From NCBI GenBank assembly GCA_020741775.1, contig DYYG01000049.1, positions 1 through 64,000 on the forward strand: DNA of 64,000 nt, given 5' to 3'. A program made the translations under genes and the position numbers. Positions within the stretch are counted from its first letter, which is position 1, and every line of letters starts with the position of its first letter. The notes under the pieces were generated by a model, which had not been told where the DNA came from, searched no databases, and saw only the letters and a program-made list of their open reading frames with translations. Shown here in pieces: positions 28,420 through 37,837 of this stretch. The DNA is from Methylorubrum populi. Lineage in GTDB: Bacteria > Pseudomonadota > Alphaproteobacteria > Rhizobiales > Beijerinckiaceae.

Positions 28420-28650
28420 ATGACACGGATTTTGATCCGCACCGCCCTGATCCTGACCGCCTTGGCCCTGGCCAGCGCGGCCGAGGCCAAGGGCTGCCTG
28501 AAGGGGGCCGTGGTGGGTGGCGTAGCCGGGCACATGGCCGGGCATGGCGTCGCGGGCGCGGCCGCCGGTTGCGCCATCGGCCACCACCGGGCAAACAAGA
28601 AGGACAAGGCGGCCCAGGGCAACGGTCAGACGAGCGGCGACGCTCACTGA
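28420..28650 (+). CDS. Small exported glycine-zipper-like protein
   Basis: A 76-residue protein with a signal peptide (MTRILIRTALILTALALASA, cleavage near AEA at 23). The mature part GAVVGGVAGHMAGHGVAGAAAG is Gly/Ala/His-rich and resembles a glycine-zipper membrane segment. Two cysteines (in KGCLKG and AAGCAIGH) could form a disulfide. The C-terminus is polar. It is probably periplasmic or outer-membrane associated. Function is unknown. Confidence 0.75.
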   Translation: MTRILIRTALILTALALASAAEAKGCLKGAVVGGVAGHMAGHGVAGAAAGCAIGHHRANKKDKAAQGNGQTSGDAH

Positions 28651-28661
28651 GGTCGGCCGCC

Positions 28662-28667
28662 GGGGAG
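28662..28667 (+). promoter_or_regulatory. Ribosome binding site that decides the comF start
   Basis: GGGGAG lies 9 bases before the TTG at 28677. No ATG or GTG in the comF frame sits near the conserved N-terminus, so this purine-rich site supports the TTG start. Confidence 0.55.
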
Positions 28668-28676
28668 CCGGCGGTA

Positions 28677-29483
28677 TTGCTCACGTTAGACCGACCGGCC
28701 TCTGGCACGAAATCCCTCAGCGGAAGACTTGGCCGAGGGCTCGGCCAGGGACTCCGCTCCGTCGCCTCGGTCGCCATCGGTCTGATCTACCCGCCGACAT
28801 GCGTCGGCTGCGGCGCCGCGACCGGTGAACCCCATGCCCTCTGCGCCCAGTGCTGGAGTGGCCTTCGCCTGATCGAGCGTCCCTATTGCGAACGCCTCGG
28901 GACGCCGTTCGCCCTCGACCTGGGTATTAGCCCGCTGCTGTCGCCCGCCGCCATCGCCGAACCGCCGGTTTTCGCACGGGCCCGCGCGGTTGCCGTTTAT
29001 GACGGCACGGCACGCGATCTCGTTCACCGCCTCAAATACAACGATCGCCTCGATCTTGCCCGGGTCATGGCCCGCATGATGGCCTCCGCCGGACATGACG
29101 TGTTGGCTGAGGCGGATCTGCTCGTACCCGTTCCGCTTCACGGCACGCGGTTGTGGCGCCGACGCTTCAACCAGTCGGCGCTGCTGGCGCGCGACATCGG
29201 CCGGCACTCCGGGCGACACTGCGACGTCCATGCGCTCGCGCGCGTGAAGGCGACCCGTCCCCAGGTCGGCCTCACCCGCACCCAGCGCGCCGAGAATCTA
29301 CAGGGCGCCTTCCGTGTGCCGGATGGGTCGCGGGCGCGGATCCAGGGCCGGCGCCTCCTGCTCATCGACGATGTCAGCACCACCGGCGCCACCGGGAATG
29401 CCGCGGCGCGGGTTCTCCTGCGGGCCGGCGCGGCGCGCGTGGATCTGCTCACCTTCGCGACCGTCACCCGGGACGGGCTCTGA
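28677..29483 (+). CDS. comF: ComF family phosphoribosyltransferase-like protein
   Basis: A 268-residue protein if it starts at the TTG at 28677. The N-terminal zinc finger shows CVGC and CAQC about 19 residues apart. The PRPP-binding loop LLLIDDVSTTGAT lies near the C-terminus, and RRFNQSALLAR and LTRTQRAENLQGAF are typical of ComF. ComF is needed for late steps of DNA uptake in naturally competent bacteria, but it is also widespread in species not known to be competent. No other competence gene is nearby. The start is uncertain, because the region upstream has no ATG in frame. Confidence 0.88.
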   Translation: MLTLDRPASGTKSLSGRLGRGLGQGLRSVASVAIGLIYPPTCVGCGAATGEPHALCAQCWSGLRLIERPYCERLGTPFALDLGISPLLSPAAIAEPPVFARARAVAVYDGTARDLVHRLKYNDRLDLARVMARMMASAGHDVLAEADLLVPVPLHGTRLWRRRFNQSALLARDIGRHSGRHCDVHALARVKATRPQVGLTRTQRAENLQGAFRVPDGSRARIQGRRLLLIDDVSTTGATGNAAARVLLRAGAARVDLLTFATVTRDGL

Positions 29484-29546
29484 GAGCCGGTCCGGATCCC
29501 GTCGCACCCGCCGACATGGATTCGGCGGATGCGCTCGCCACGAACA

Positions 29547-29569
29547 GAAAGGGAGCCGCGCGGGCTCCC
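29547..29569 (-). terminator. Rho-independent terminator downstream of the NarK gene
   Basis: GGGAGCC (29551-29557) and GGCTCCC (29563-29569) form a 7-bp stem with a 5-base loop. On the minus strand TTTC and further T-rich sequence follow. It lies 26 bases past the NarK-type stop. Confidence 0.55.
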
Positions 29570-29594
29570 AATCCGTGACATGTTCGAGTTTGGC

Positions 29595-30857
29595 TCAGGC
29601 GGTTGCTGGGGTGACGCGCCCGGCTTCCGCCTCGCCGAGCGTCTCGTTCGCCGGATCCAGGACCTTGCCGCGGGGGCCCACCCAGGCGCCGACCCATTTG
29701 CGCTGCCAGAGGAACAGGCAGCCGAGAACCAGACCGGTGAACAGGGCGTAACTCACGAAGCCCGTGGCAAAGCCGCCGGTATATTGCTTCGAGAAACCCA
29801 TGACGTTGGGCAGGATTGCGCCGCCGAGGGCTCCGACCTCGCCGATCATCGAGCCGGCCACCGCCGTGTTGGTCGGCCACCGCAGCGGCACGAGCTGGAA
29901 CAGGGCGCCGTTGCCGGCACCGAGCGCGGCGAAGCAGAGCATGAACAGCAGCGTGGTGACCGCCAGCGACGGCGTCGCGGTGAGGGCCAGGAACGAGCCG
30001 ATGGCGGCGAGCAGCACCAGGGAGAGCACGAGGATACCGCCCATCCGGTCGGCGAAATAGCCGCCGAGGATCCGGATGCCCGAGCCCATCAGCGCGGCAA
30101 GCATGGTGAGCCGCCCGGCCTCGACCTTCGTCACGCTGAACTGCTCGTAGAAGAAGGTCGGCAGGAAGTTCGAGAGGCCGATGAAGCCGCCGAAGGTGAT
30201 GATGTAGATCAGCGAGAAGGCCCAGCCGTCCTTGGTGAACAGGCAGGAGACGTGCTCCTTGAAGGACTGGCCGTGGCAATCCGGCGGCTCCTTGGCGAGG
30301 AAGATCATCACGACGAGCGGCACGATCATCACGAGGCCGGCGAAGCCGTAGACCGCCTGCCAGCCATAGGCCTGGGCCAGCGGCGGCGCGAACAGGACGG
30401 CGAGCACGGTGCCCGAGTTGCCGGCGCCGGCGATGCCCATGGCCAGCCCCTTGTGCTCCGGCGGGAACCAGCCCGAGCCGAGGGAGAGCGCCACGCCGAA
30501 GGAGGCTCCGGCGATGCCGAGCAGCACGCCCATGGCGAGCACGTCGTTGTAGGAGGAAACGAAGAAGAAGCCGTAGGCCATCGCCAGGACGATGACGCTC
30601 ATCTCGGTGAGCGCCGCGTTCTTGCGGCCGATATACTGAGCCAGCACTCCGAGGGGGAAGCGCATGATCGCGCCGGCCAGGATCGGCAGCGAGATCATGA
30701 AGCCGGTCTGGGCCGGGGTGAGCTTGTAGGTCTCGGTGATGAACGGGCCCATGGCGCCGTTGAGCACCCAGATCGCGAAGCAGAAATCGAAATACAGGAA
30801 GGCTGCGAACAGCGTCGGGGGGTGACCCGACTTCATGACGGTCTTGAAGGAAGCCAT
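29595..30857 (-). CDS. narK: NarK/NasA-type nitrate/nitrite MFS transporter
   Basis: A 420-residue inner-membrane transporter with about 12 hydrophobic segments. Family marks include FFAIW-like FDFCFAIWVLNGAMGPFI, GIAGASFGVALSLGSGWFPPEHKGLAMGIAGAGNSGT with the nitrate-signature Gly run, and the second-half GALFQLVPLRWP and GEVGALGGAILPNVMGF. NarK/Nas proteins import nitrate or export nitrite. I chose the ATG at 30857 (MASFKTVMKSG); an in-frame ATG at 30902 gives an extension that is not family-like. No nitrate reductase or regulator gene is adjacent. The 269 bases upstream should hold its promoter. Confidence 0.9.
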   Translation of the reverse strand: MASFKTVMKSGHPPTLFAAFLYFDFCFAIWVLNGAMGPFITETYKLTPAQTGFMISLPILAGAIMRFPLGVLAQYIGRKNAALTEMSVIVLAMAYGFFFVSSYNDVLAMGVLLGIAGASFGVALSLGSGWFPPEHKGLAMGIAGAGNSGTVLAVLFAPPLAQAYGWQAVYGFAGLVMIVPLVVMIFLAKEPPDCHGQSFKEHVSCLFTKDGWAFSLIYIITFGGFIGLSNFLPTFFYEQFSVTKVEAGRLTMLAALMGSGIRILGGYFADRMGGILVLSLVLLAAIGSFLALTATPSLAVTTLLFMLCFAALGAGNGALFQLVPLRWPTNTAVAGSMIGEVGALGGAILPNVMGFSKQYTGGFATGFVSYALFTGLVLGCLFLWQRKWVGAWVGPRGKVLDPANETLGEAEAGRVTPATA

Positions 30858-31126
30858 CGGTGTGCTCGTGAGGCTTGGCAGCCGGCCAAACCGTAGGGGC
30901 ATGGCCGTCTATGCGGGGGAAGTTGTCCGGACAGGCGCCGTCCGCATCGCGAGGCGCCGTTGCCCCGCCCGCCGCCACGGGGGCGACACGACGCTCAATG
31001 CAGCCGCCGTGCCAACTTCTTTACGGATGATATTCCGCCGAGAGACGATGGCCCCCGGCCGGCAACGGCCTTCCTGCCGCAGATGGGGGCAGCATTGCCT
31101 ATCAATGCGGCATCGGCGTTGCTGCC

Positions 31127-34100
31127 TCAGGGAACGGCAACGCCCCGGTCCACCACCTGCACGACGCTCCGGCCGCTGCCGCGCTTCTCGACGCGGATCT
31201 GAACCGCGATGCGCTCCATCATCCCGGCCACGTGGGTGATGACGCCGACCTTGCGGCCCCGGCCTTGCAGCGCCTCAAGGGCATCGACGGCGAGGTCCAG
31301 GGTCTCGGCGTCGAGGGAGCCGAAGCCTTCGTCGATGAACAGGGTATCGACGAAGGATTGCCGCCCCTCCAAGCCGGACAGGGCGAGCGCCAGGGCCAGC
31401 GAGACCAAGAATCGCTCGCCCCCCGACAGGCTGCGCGTGGCCCGGCGCTCGTCGCCCATGTCGCGATCCACGACGTGGAGGGCGAGATCGGCCTCCGCAC
31501 TGCGGGCAAGCCGATAGCGGGGGCTCAGGGTGCGCAGCTGATCGTTGGCGAGATGCACGAGGTGATCCAGGGTGACGCCCTGGGCGAAGCGCCGGAACCG
31601 ATCCCCGCCCGCCGAACCGATGGCCTCTTCCACCCGGTGCCAGGTCGCGAATTCGGACCGCGCCGCCTCGATTTCGACCGCTAGGTCAGCGGAGCGGGCG
31701 CGCGCCGTCTCGTCCCGGCGCAACTCCGCGTCGAGGGCGCCCACGCGTTGCTGCGCTTCTCCCATCGCCTCCGCGAGGCGGATCGCCTCGCTCTGAGCCG
31801 CCGCCACGTCGATCTCCGTCTCGGTCAGCAGGGCATCGAGATCGGTGCGGCGGGTGACGAGGGCCGTCCGCGCCTCCGCCTCGTCACGGCCGATGCGGTC
31901 GAGCCGTTCCTTCAGGGCGCTCCGCGTCTCGGTGGGAATGGCGAGGAGAGCGGCCACCGACTCGCGCTCGTGCGGACCGCAGGCCTGCGTCAAGGCAAGA
32001 TCGGCGGCGGCGTGGCGTGCGGTGGCGCGCTCAGCGGCCGTGGCGGCGGCGGAAGCTTCGGTGACGGCAGCGGTCAGTCGGCTCGTGGCCTCCGCCCTGG
32101 CGGTTTGCGCCGCCTGAAGTGCCTCGCGGGCGGCGTGGCGCTCGTTGGTGAGGCGCGTCCGGTGCGGGCCCGTCGCCTCGCCGCCGAGGAGTTGGGCCCG
32201 TGCATCCCGCGCAGCCGCGAGACGGGCGCTCCGCTCGGCGGCCCCCTCCGCAGCCTTGGCGGCCTGTCGTTCCGCGCCGTCGACCTCTGCCGCCGCCGCG
32301 GCATGTTCCGGAGCAAGGGCGGCGATCTGGCCGTCGAGGGCGGCATATCGGGCGCGCAGGGAGGCGTAGGACTCGCCCAGAAGCGCAATCCGCTCGGCAC
32401 AGCCCTCGGTATCGCGGTCGAGATCAGCCAGGGCGAGGCCGGCGGCATCCAGGGCCGGCGCGAGATCGCGCGACAGCACGGCGATGCGTTCACGGAGAGC
32501 GGTCTCGGTGCTCGCGGCGCGCGCGGCGGCGAGGCTCGCCTCGGCCCGGCGGTGACCGAGACGATCGAGTCCCCCGGTTTCGGCTTCGATCCGGGCGCTC
32601 GCCTCATCGCGGGCGCGGGTCAGGCTGTCGAGGTCGGCCCTGAGCTCCCGTGCCGCCGACAGCGTGCGCAGCGTTGCGTCGCGCTCGGCTCTGGCCGTCG
32701 TGCCTGTCGCCGCCAGCATCTCCGCATCGGGAGCTTGAGGCAGGATGGCAGCGAGCTTGGCCGCCGTCAGTGCCTCGGTCAGGCGGGGCAGCAATGTCCG
32801 ATAGCGTGCGGATGCCACCTCCTCGGCCTCGGCCGCACCCGCCGCGCGAGCCCTCGCCGCATCGCGTCGGCCCTCGGCGGCGGCGGCATCGCTGCGGCCC
32901 CGGTCGCGGGCCGCTTGCTGCGCCTCGATCTGTGCGTCCAGCGCCGTCCGCCGGCTCCGCATCTCGTCGGCGAGGCGGCCGAGCGCACCGTCCGCGCCAT
33001 GGGCGTGGGGATGATCCGAACTGCCGCAAACGGGGCAGGGCTGGCCGGCGACCAGCAGACTGCGCAGCCGCGCGGCCTCCTGCGACGCGCTCTCCTGGGC
33101 CAGCTCGGCGAGCGGTGCGATCTCGGCCCGCCGGATCGCGGCCTCGTGCAGGGCGGTCTCGGCGGCTTGGCAGCGGCCGGTGGCCTCGGCGAACGCCGCT
33201 TCTGCTTCGATCCCGGCCTGCTTGGCGTCCTTGCCCTCGGCGAGCGCCGCGCCGTGGCGACCGGCAACGGCATAGGCCTCGCGCAGGGCATCGAGCAGGC
33301 TTTCGAGCGCGGCCGCACGATCCTGTGCCCCGGCCTCGCCTAATCGGTCGAGGGCCGCCTCGCGCTCCGCCCGTTGAGCGGCCAGCGCCTCTCGCCGCGC
33401 CCGCGCCTCGGTCAGCCGCGCGGTGCCGGCCTCGGTCTCGGCTCCGCACGCAGCAACCTCGGCCCGATGGGTCTGGCCCTCTTCCTCGGCGCGTTGGGCC
33501 TGCTCCTGGAGTCGGGATCGTTCGCCGATCCAGCGAACAGAGTCGGCGCCGCGTTCGGCAAGGATCGCATGGGCGCGATCCGTCTCCAGCTGCCGGGCGG
33601 CTTGATCGCGGGCCGTGGATGCCTCGGCGAGGCGCTGATCGAGCGCCGCCAGCGTCGCCTTCGCCTTGGCCGCAGCCTCCCGCGCCACCCGCAGGGCCTC
33701 GGCCGCGTCCGCTTCCTCCCGCGCGGCGTGGGCGATGGTGGTGTCGAGTTCCGCCGCCCGGTCCCAGAGCGGCATGAAGCTTTTGAACAAAGCTTCGGCC
33801 GCCTCGTCCGCCGCGACGGCCCGCGCCTGTTCGGCTTCGGCCGCTTGCACACCGGCCTGCGCCGCCGCGACGTGAGCCGCGACCGCTTCAACCTGCGCCA
33901 GGGATGCCGCACGGTCGCGGGCGGCTTCGTCCAGCGCCTCGGCCCGCCCACGCAGGGGTTCAACTGCGTCGAGTTCGGCGAGCCGTGCCCGCTCCGGTGC
34001 CGCCGCCTCGGCGGTCGCAAGGATCGACGTCACGCGCTCCTCGGCCAGAGCCAGGGCGGCGCGGGCGGCATCGATGCGGCGCGCCGCCTCCAGCGCGCGG

Positions 34101-34873
34101 TTGACGGCCGCCTGCTCGGCCCGCCAGGCCTCGACTTGTACCAGAAGTCCGTCGCGCTCGGTGCTGCGGGCCTGCAGGCTCTCTGCGTCGAAGAGGCCGA
34201 TCTCGCTCCGGCGCAGCTCCAAAGCCTCGACGGCGCGGCGATGCTCCTCGTAGCCGGTGTGAACCCGCTTCGAAATTTCCGAATAGACGGCCGTTCCGGT
34301 GATTTTTTCGAGCAGTTCCGCCCGCTCGCTCTCGGCGGCGAGAAGGAAGGCGTCGAACTCGCCCTGCGCCAGCAGCACCGTGCGCCGGAACTGATCGAAA
34401 TTCAGGTCGGTCAGCGCGATGACCTTTTCGAGAACCTGGGTCTTGCCGGCGGCGACCGCGCTGCCGTCATCGAGCCGGTGCAGCCGGCGCCGCTCCGCCT
34501 GGAGCTTGCCGGTGGCCTTGTTGCGGGCACGGTAAGCCTCCCAGCCGACCCGGTAGGCGACGCCATCCTGGCCGATGAAGTCGACCTCGGCGAAGCCGGC
34601 GCCGGCGCCCCGCCGCAGGATCGCCCTGCCGTCGCTGGCACTCAGCGCCTCGCCGCCGGGATCGGGCACGTCCTCACGGCGGCTGACGGCGACGCGGGGA
34701 TAGCGGCCGTAGAGGGCGAGGCAGAGGGCATCGAGAATGGTCGACTTGCCGGCCCCGGTCTCGCCGGTAATGGCGAAAAGCCCGGTGGCGCCGAGGGGCT
34801 CGACAGCGAGATCGACCGAGAAGGGCGCGGCGAGGCTCGCGAGATTCTCGCCACGGATCGCGAGGATGCGCAT
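31127..34873 (-). CDS. sbcC: SbcC nuclease subunit (SMC-like ATPase)
   Basis: SbcC and SbcD form a nuclease that opens hairpins and processes blocked DNA ends. The 1248 residues have Walker A GETGAGKST at 37-45 and the ABC signature SLSGGERFLVSLALAL near the C-terminus, followed by LFIDEGFGSLD. Between them are two long coiled coils rich in Ala, Arg and Glu. These meet at the zinc hook C613-P-V-C616 (VAGQPCPVCGSSDHPH). The start lies 6 bases after the sbcD stop, so the two are co-translated. Length fits the longer alphaproteobacterial SbcC forms. Confidence 0.96.
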   Translation of the reverse strand: MRILAIRGENLASLAAPFSVDLAVEPLGATGLFAITGETGAGKSTILDALCLALYGRYPRVAVSRREDVPDPGGEALSASDGRAILRRGAGAGFAEVDFIGQDGVAYRVGWEAYRARNKATGKLQAERRRLHRLDDGSAVAAGKTQVLEKVIALTDLNFDQFRRTVLLAQGEFDAFLLAAESERAELLEKITGTAVYSEISKRVHTGYEEHRRAVEALELRRSEIGLFDAESLQARSTERDGLLVQVEAWRAEQAAVNRALEAARRIDAARAALALAEERVTSILATAEAAAPERARLAELDAVEPLRGRAEALDEAARDRAASLAQVEAVAAHVAAAQAGVQAAEAEQARAVAADEAAEALFKSFMPLWDRAAELDTTIAHAAREEADAAEALRVAREAAAKAKATLAALDQRLAEASTARDQAARQLETDRAHAILAERGADSVRWIGERSRLQEQAQRAEEEGQTHRAEVAACGAETEAGTARLTEARARREALAAQRAEREAALDRLGEAGAQDRAAALESLLDALREAYAVAGRHGAALAEGKDAKQAGIEAEAAFAEATGRCQAAETALHEAAIRRAEIAPLAELAQESASQEAARLRSLLVAGQPCPVCGSSDHPHAHGADGALGRLADEMRSRRTALDAQIEAQQAARDRGRSDAAAAEGRRDAARARAAGAAEAEEVASARYRTLLPRLTEALTAAKLAAILPQAPDAEMLAATGTTARAERDATLRTLSAARELRADLDSLTRARDEASARIEAETGGLDRLGHRRAEASLAAARAASTETALRERIAVLSRDLAPALDAAGLALADLDRDTEGCAERIALLGESYASLRARYAALDGQIAALAPEHAAAAAEVDGAERQAAKAAEGAAERSARLAAARDARAQLLGGEATGPHRTRLTNERHAAREALQAAQTARAEATSRLTAAVTEASAAATAAERATARHAAADLALTQACGPHERESVAALLAIPTETRSALKERLDRIGRDEAEARTALVTRRTDLDALLTETEIDVAAAQSEAIRLAEAMGEAQQRVGALDAELRRDETARARSADLAVEIEAARSEFATWHRVEEAIGSAGGDRFRRFAQGVTLDHLVHLANDQLRTLSPRYRLARSAEADLALHVVDRDMGDERRATRSLSGGERFLVSLALALALSGLEGRQSFVDTLFIDEGFGSLDAETLDLAVDALEALQGRGRKVGVITHVAGMMERIAVQIRVEKRGSGRSVVQVVDRGVAVP

Positions 34874-34879
34874 TCAGCC

Positions 34880-36139
34880 TCAGGCCTCGGCCCGGACGCG
34901 GTGAAACACCTCGAGATGGGCGGGCTCTGGATCCTCATCCCATTTCGCCCGGTAGGCGAGGCGGAACAGCTCCTCCGGGTCGCGCTCCGACAGCCGGGGT
35001 GGCGGGGCCGCCGTCTCGGTGATCTCGACCGCCGCCCGTGCCGGCACCGTCACCCGGACATCCACGACACGGACCGGGAAACCTTCGGCGATGCGATCCA
35101 CCTCCGCCCGGTAGCCGGGCAGCAATCCGTCCCGCGACAGGCGGATCTGGATATAGGGCCGGGCTTCCAGGGGCAGATCAGGATCGAGGGCAAGGGCGGT
35201 GAGATGGTCGCCGAGCTCGGCGAGCGTCATGTCGCCGGAGGCCGGGAGGCGCAGGAAGGGCAGGGGACGGGCGATCTCGATATGCTCGATCTCTGCCGCG
35301 CCTGTACCGAGGGTGACCAGGGTGACGCCGTGGCGATAGGGCTGCTCCGCCGCCGAGAGCGGGATGAGCGATCCGCAATAGCGCACCTGCCCGCCGCCGA
35401 GCCCCTGTGCCCGGTGCAGATGGCCGAGAGCGACGTAGCGCGCCTCCTCCGGAAACACGTCCGCCGGCACGGCGTGCTCGCCGCCGACGAGGATGCGCCG
35501 CTCCGCACCCTCCGATTCGAGGCCACCCGCCACGTGCAGGTGCCCGGTGACGAGGAGCGGCAGGCCGGCGAGGCGCGGCCGGGCCGCCTCGAAGAGCTGG
35601 CCGTAGAGGTCGCGCACCGCCCGCACGATGGGAGAGGTCTCGCCAATGCGGCTCTCCCTGCCGAGGGAAGAGAGGGGGGGCAGGCAGGCGGCGGTGGGGT
35701 AGGACACGGCCAGCACTTGCGCCGCCACCTCGCCATCGGCGGTGCGCACAGGCACGAGATGTCGGTCGAGGTCGATCGCTCCGTCCCGGCGCCGGACATT
35801 GCCGACGACATGGACGCCGATGGCTTCGAGCAGGGGGCGCGGCGCTTCCAGCCGTCCGGCGGCGTCGTGATTGCCGGCGGTGATGACGATGGTCATGGCC
35901 GGACGCGCCGCGTGCAGCCGCGCCATCAGCGCATAGAAGCGGGCCTGCGATTCGCCGGATGGATTCTGGCTGTCGAACACGTCGCCCGCCACGACGAGGG
36001 CATCGACCTCGCGCTCGACGACGATGCGCTCCAGGCAAGCGAACACGGCGTCGTGCTCGCGCTCACGGGAGAAGCCGCGCAGGGTCTGGCCGATATGCCA
36101 GTCGCCCGTGTGAAGGACGCGGATCACTGGGAACGCCAC
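34880..36139 (-). CDS. sbcD: SbcD nuclease subunit
   Basis: A 419-residue Mre11-like metallophosphoesterase that supplies the catalytic site of the SbcCD nuclease. Motifs are in order: D13 and H15 in TGDWHIGQ, D53 in VAGDVFD, N90-H91-D92 in TAGNHD, and the later GHLHVAGG and ALGHLHRAQ. The C-terminal part ends with the SbcC-binding region. It is the first gene of the sbcDC pair on the minus strand. Confidence 0.97.
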   Translation of the reverse strand: MAFPVIRVLHTGDWHIGQTLRGFSREREHDAVFACLERIVVEREVDALVVAGDVFDSQNPSGESQARFYALMARLHAARPAMTIVITAGNHDAAGRLEAPRPLLEAIGVHVVGNVRRRDGAIDLDRHLVPVRTADGEVAAQVLAVSYPTAACLPPLSSLGRESRIGETSPIVRAVRDLYGQLFEAARPRLAGLPLLVTGHLHVAGGLESEGAERRILVGGEHAVPADVFPEEARYVALGHLHRAQGLGGGQVRYCGSLIPLSAAEQPYRHGVTLVTLGTGAAEIEHIEIARPLPFLRLPASGDMTLAELGDHLTALALDPDLPLEARPYIQIRLSRDGLLPGYRAEVDRIAEGFPVRVVDVRVTVPARAAVEITETAAPPPRLSERDPEELFRLAYRAKWDEDPEPAHLEVFHRVRAEA

Positions 36140-36262
36140 TCACCCAAACCTGGAGGGCCGTCATGGCCGCCCGGATTGCGGGGTTCTAGCGGTTTACGCA
36201 GCCAGCTTCGAGGGGCGCCTCGCCGGCGCCCCGGAATTGGCTGTGGCTTGTGGCGTAGAAGT

Positions 36263-36511
36263 TCAGTGGCAGACGGTGACCGTCTTCACCAGCCAACCTT
36301 CATCGGCCTGCCAGAGTTTGCGCCGCACCCGGCTGCAATTGGCGGGCTCGGCGGCGGTCCAAGCGGTTTTCGGGTTGGTCACGACAGTCTGTGCGGCGGA
36401 GGATTCCGCCGAACGTGAAGACGAAGTCTTGCCGGCAGCCTCGGCGCTGCCCAGAGGCAAGAGGGCGAGGCAGAGGGTTCCGAGCGAGAGGCGGAAAAGC
36501 GAGGCGCGCAA
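36263..36511 (-). CDS. Small exported protein with a TTG start
   Basis: An 82-residue protein. The only usable start before the in-frame stop at 36542 is TTG at 36511. The N-terminus LFRLSLGTLCLALLPLGSAEA is a clear signal peptide with cleavage expected after residue 25. The mature part has two Cys (NCSRVRRKLWQ and the last-but-one residue) that could pair, and a conserved-looking WLVKTVTVCH end. No good ribosome binding site precedes it. I do not recognise the family. The protein is probably periplasmic. Confidence 0.65.
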   Translation of the reverse strand: MRASLFRLSLGTLCLALLPLGSAEAAGKTSSSRSAESSAAQTVVTNPKTAWTAAEPANCSRVRRKLWQADEGWLVKTVTVCH

Positions 36512-36851
36512 GGGGAGGGGTCCGTGGTCAGGGCCGAACGGTCAGGCTTGATCTAGGGACCGGCCCTCCCAATGCAATCGCCGCTCGCCACAATTCGCCA
36601 CGCCATCCGCACATTTTTTGCGAAATCGTTAAAGCCGCGCTTCAAACGCATGGCAGCCGCGCGTGTAACCTATTGGACACAATGTTCGCACACTTGCCGG
36701 TGCATGGCCCGTCACCGTCTTCTCCGGCCCTGACGCCCGTGTCGTTCCTTGGTAGGGAGCAAGCGGGGCAGTTCAGCCGGCCCGGACGTTCGTGACCGTC
36801 GTTCCGTTTTTCGGAGACGCTCCCGGCCCGGCCCATTCGATCGAGCGATCC
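36512..36851. other. Divergent intergenic region
   Basis: This 340-base gap separates the TTG-start small protein (minus) from the L,D-transpeptidase (plus). It should hold both promoters. The stretch around 36600-36640 is locally AT-richer (ATTTTTTGCGAAATCGTTAA). I see no gene, RNA or convincing terminator. The frame of the transpeptidase remains open to 36792 but lacks family sequence. Confidence 0.5.
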
Positions 36852-37769
36852 ATGTCTAGTCAGAACCGCCGTACGCTTCTTCTCGGGGCCGCGACCAGCC
36901 TCGGGCTGGTCAGCCTGCCGGGCCGTGTCCTCGCCCAAACCTTCGATGGTTTCGACGACGACCGCCTCTATCAGGATACCAACGGCAACCTGTTCCGTCG
37001 CCGCGGCGGGCAATACGTTCCCTATAACGGCCGGGTCAGCAATGGCCGCCCGGTGCCGGATGCCGAGGGTGACCTCGATGCGGAGGCCTATGCCCGGCGC
37101 CGGGCCCAGCGCTACGGTGAGCAGCCCGCCGCCGAGGCGCCGAACCAGACGCCGCGCCAGCAGCAGGCCGGCTATCCGGTGCCGCCGCAGGAGCCGGATA
37201 ACGGCCCGATCGATTACACCCGCGCCTATGCGGCCATCACCAACGAGCCGTTCCCGGTGGCGGCGATCCCCTACAAGAAGTTCAACCAGACCTATCTGCG
37301 CCAGGAAGTCGATTTCCGCACCACCGAGCCTCCGGGCACCATCGTGGTCGATCCCAAGGCGCACTTCCTCTACTTCGTCCTGCCGAACGGCCGGGCGCGG
37401 CGCTACGGGGTCGGGGTCGGCAAGCAGGGCTTCTCATGGTCGGGCACCGCGACCATCAATTCGAAGCAGGCTTGGCCGGATTGGTATCCGCCGAAGGAGA
37501 TGATCGCCCGGCGGCCCGATCTCGCGAGCCAGGTCGACAAGCTGCAGAGCGGCCTCGGCGTGCCCGGTGGCAGCCGCAACCCGCTCGGCGCCCGCGCCAT
37601 GTATCTGTGGCAGAACAACAAGGACACGTTGTTCCGCATCCACGGCACGCTGGAGCCGCAATCGATCGGAAAGAGCGTGTCCTCCGGTTGCATCCGAATG
37701 ATCAACCAAGATGCCATCGACCTGTTCAATCGCGTCGAGGTCGGCGCGCGGGTGGTGGTGCTCGGCTGA
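36852..37769 (+). CDS. L,D-transpeptidase (YkuD/ErfK family), exported
   Basis: A 305-residue periplasmic enzyme that cross-links peptidoglycan or anchors outer-membrane proteins to it. The N-terminus SSQNRRTLLLGAATSLGLVSL has a twin Arg and hydrophobic core, then cleavage near LAQ at 29. A Gln/Pro-rich linker precedes the YkuD domain (about residues 165-305). The catalytic motif is present as H264 in HGTLEP and C280 in SSGCIRM. It is a single gene, 68 bases upstream of an S9 peptidase. The exact cross-link it makes is not known. Confidence 0.93.
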   Translation: MSSQNRRTLLLGAATSLGLVSLPGRVLAQTFDGFDDDRLYQDTNGNLFRRRGGQYVPYNGRVSNGRPVPDAEGDLDAEAYARRRAQRYGEQPAAEAPNQTPRQQQAGYPVPPQEPDNGPIDYTRAYAAITNEPFPVAAIPYKKFNQTYLRQEVDFRTTEPPGTIVVDPKAHFLYFVLPNGRARRYGVGVGKQGFSWSGTATINSKQAWPDWYPPKEMIARRPDLASQVDKLQSGLGVPGGSRNPLGARAMYLWQNNKDTLFRIHGTLEPQSIGKSVSSGCIRMINQDAIDLFNRVEVGARVVVLG

Positions 37770-37837
37770 TCGCGCTGTATTCCTCTTCGGACGAGCCCGC
37801 CGCCCTGACGGCGGGTGCCGAACGCTGAGGACACACC

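Noticed and set aside
29529..30896. A 455-codon plus-strand frame.
   Set aside because: It is antisense to the NarK-type gene. Its Glu/His/Arg-rich repeats come from reading membrane-helix codons backwards.
31137..34873. Coiled-coil part of sbcC as a separate repeat array.
   Set aside because: The Ala/Glu/Arg repeats are the normal coiled coils of an SMC-like protein around its zinc hook.
33374..36418. A 1014-codon open frame on the plus strand.
   Set aside because: It covers sbcC and sbcD in antisense. The real genes have all expected motifs; this frame has none.
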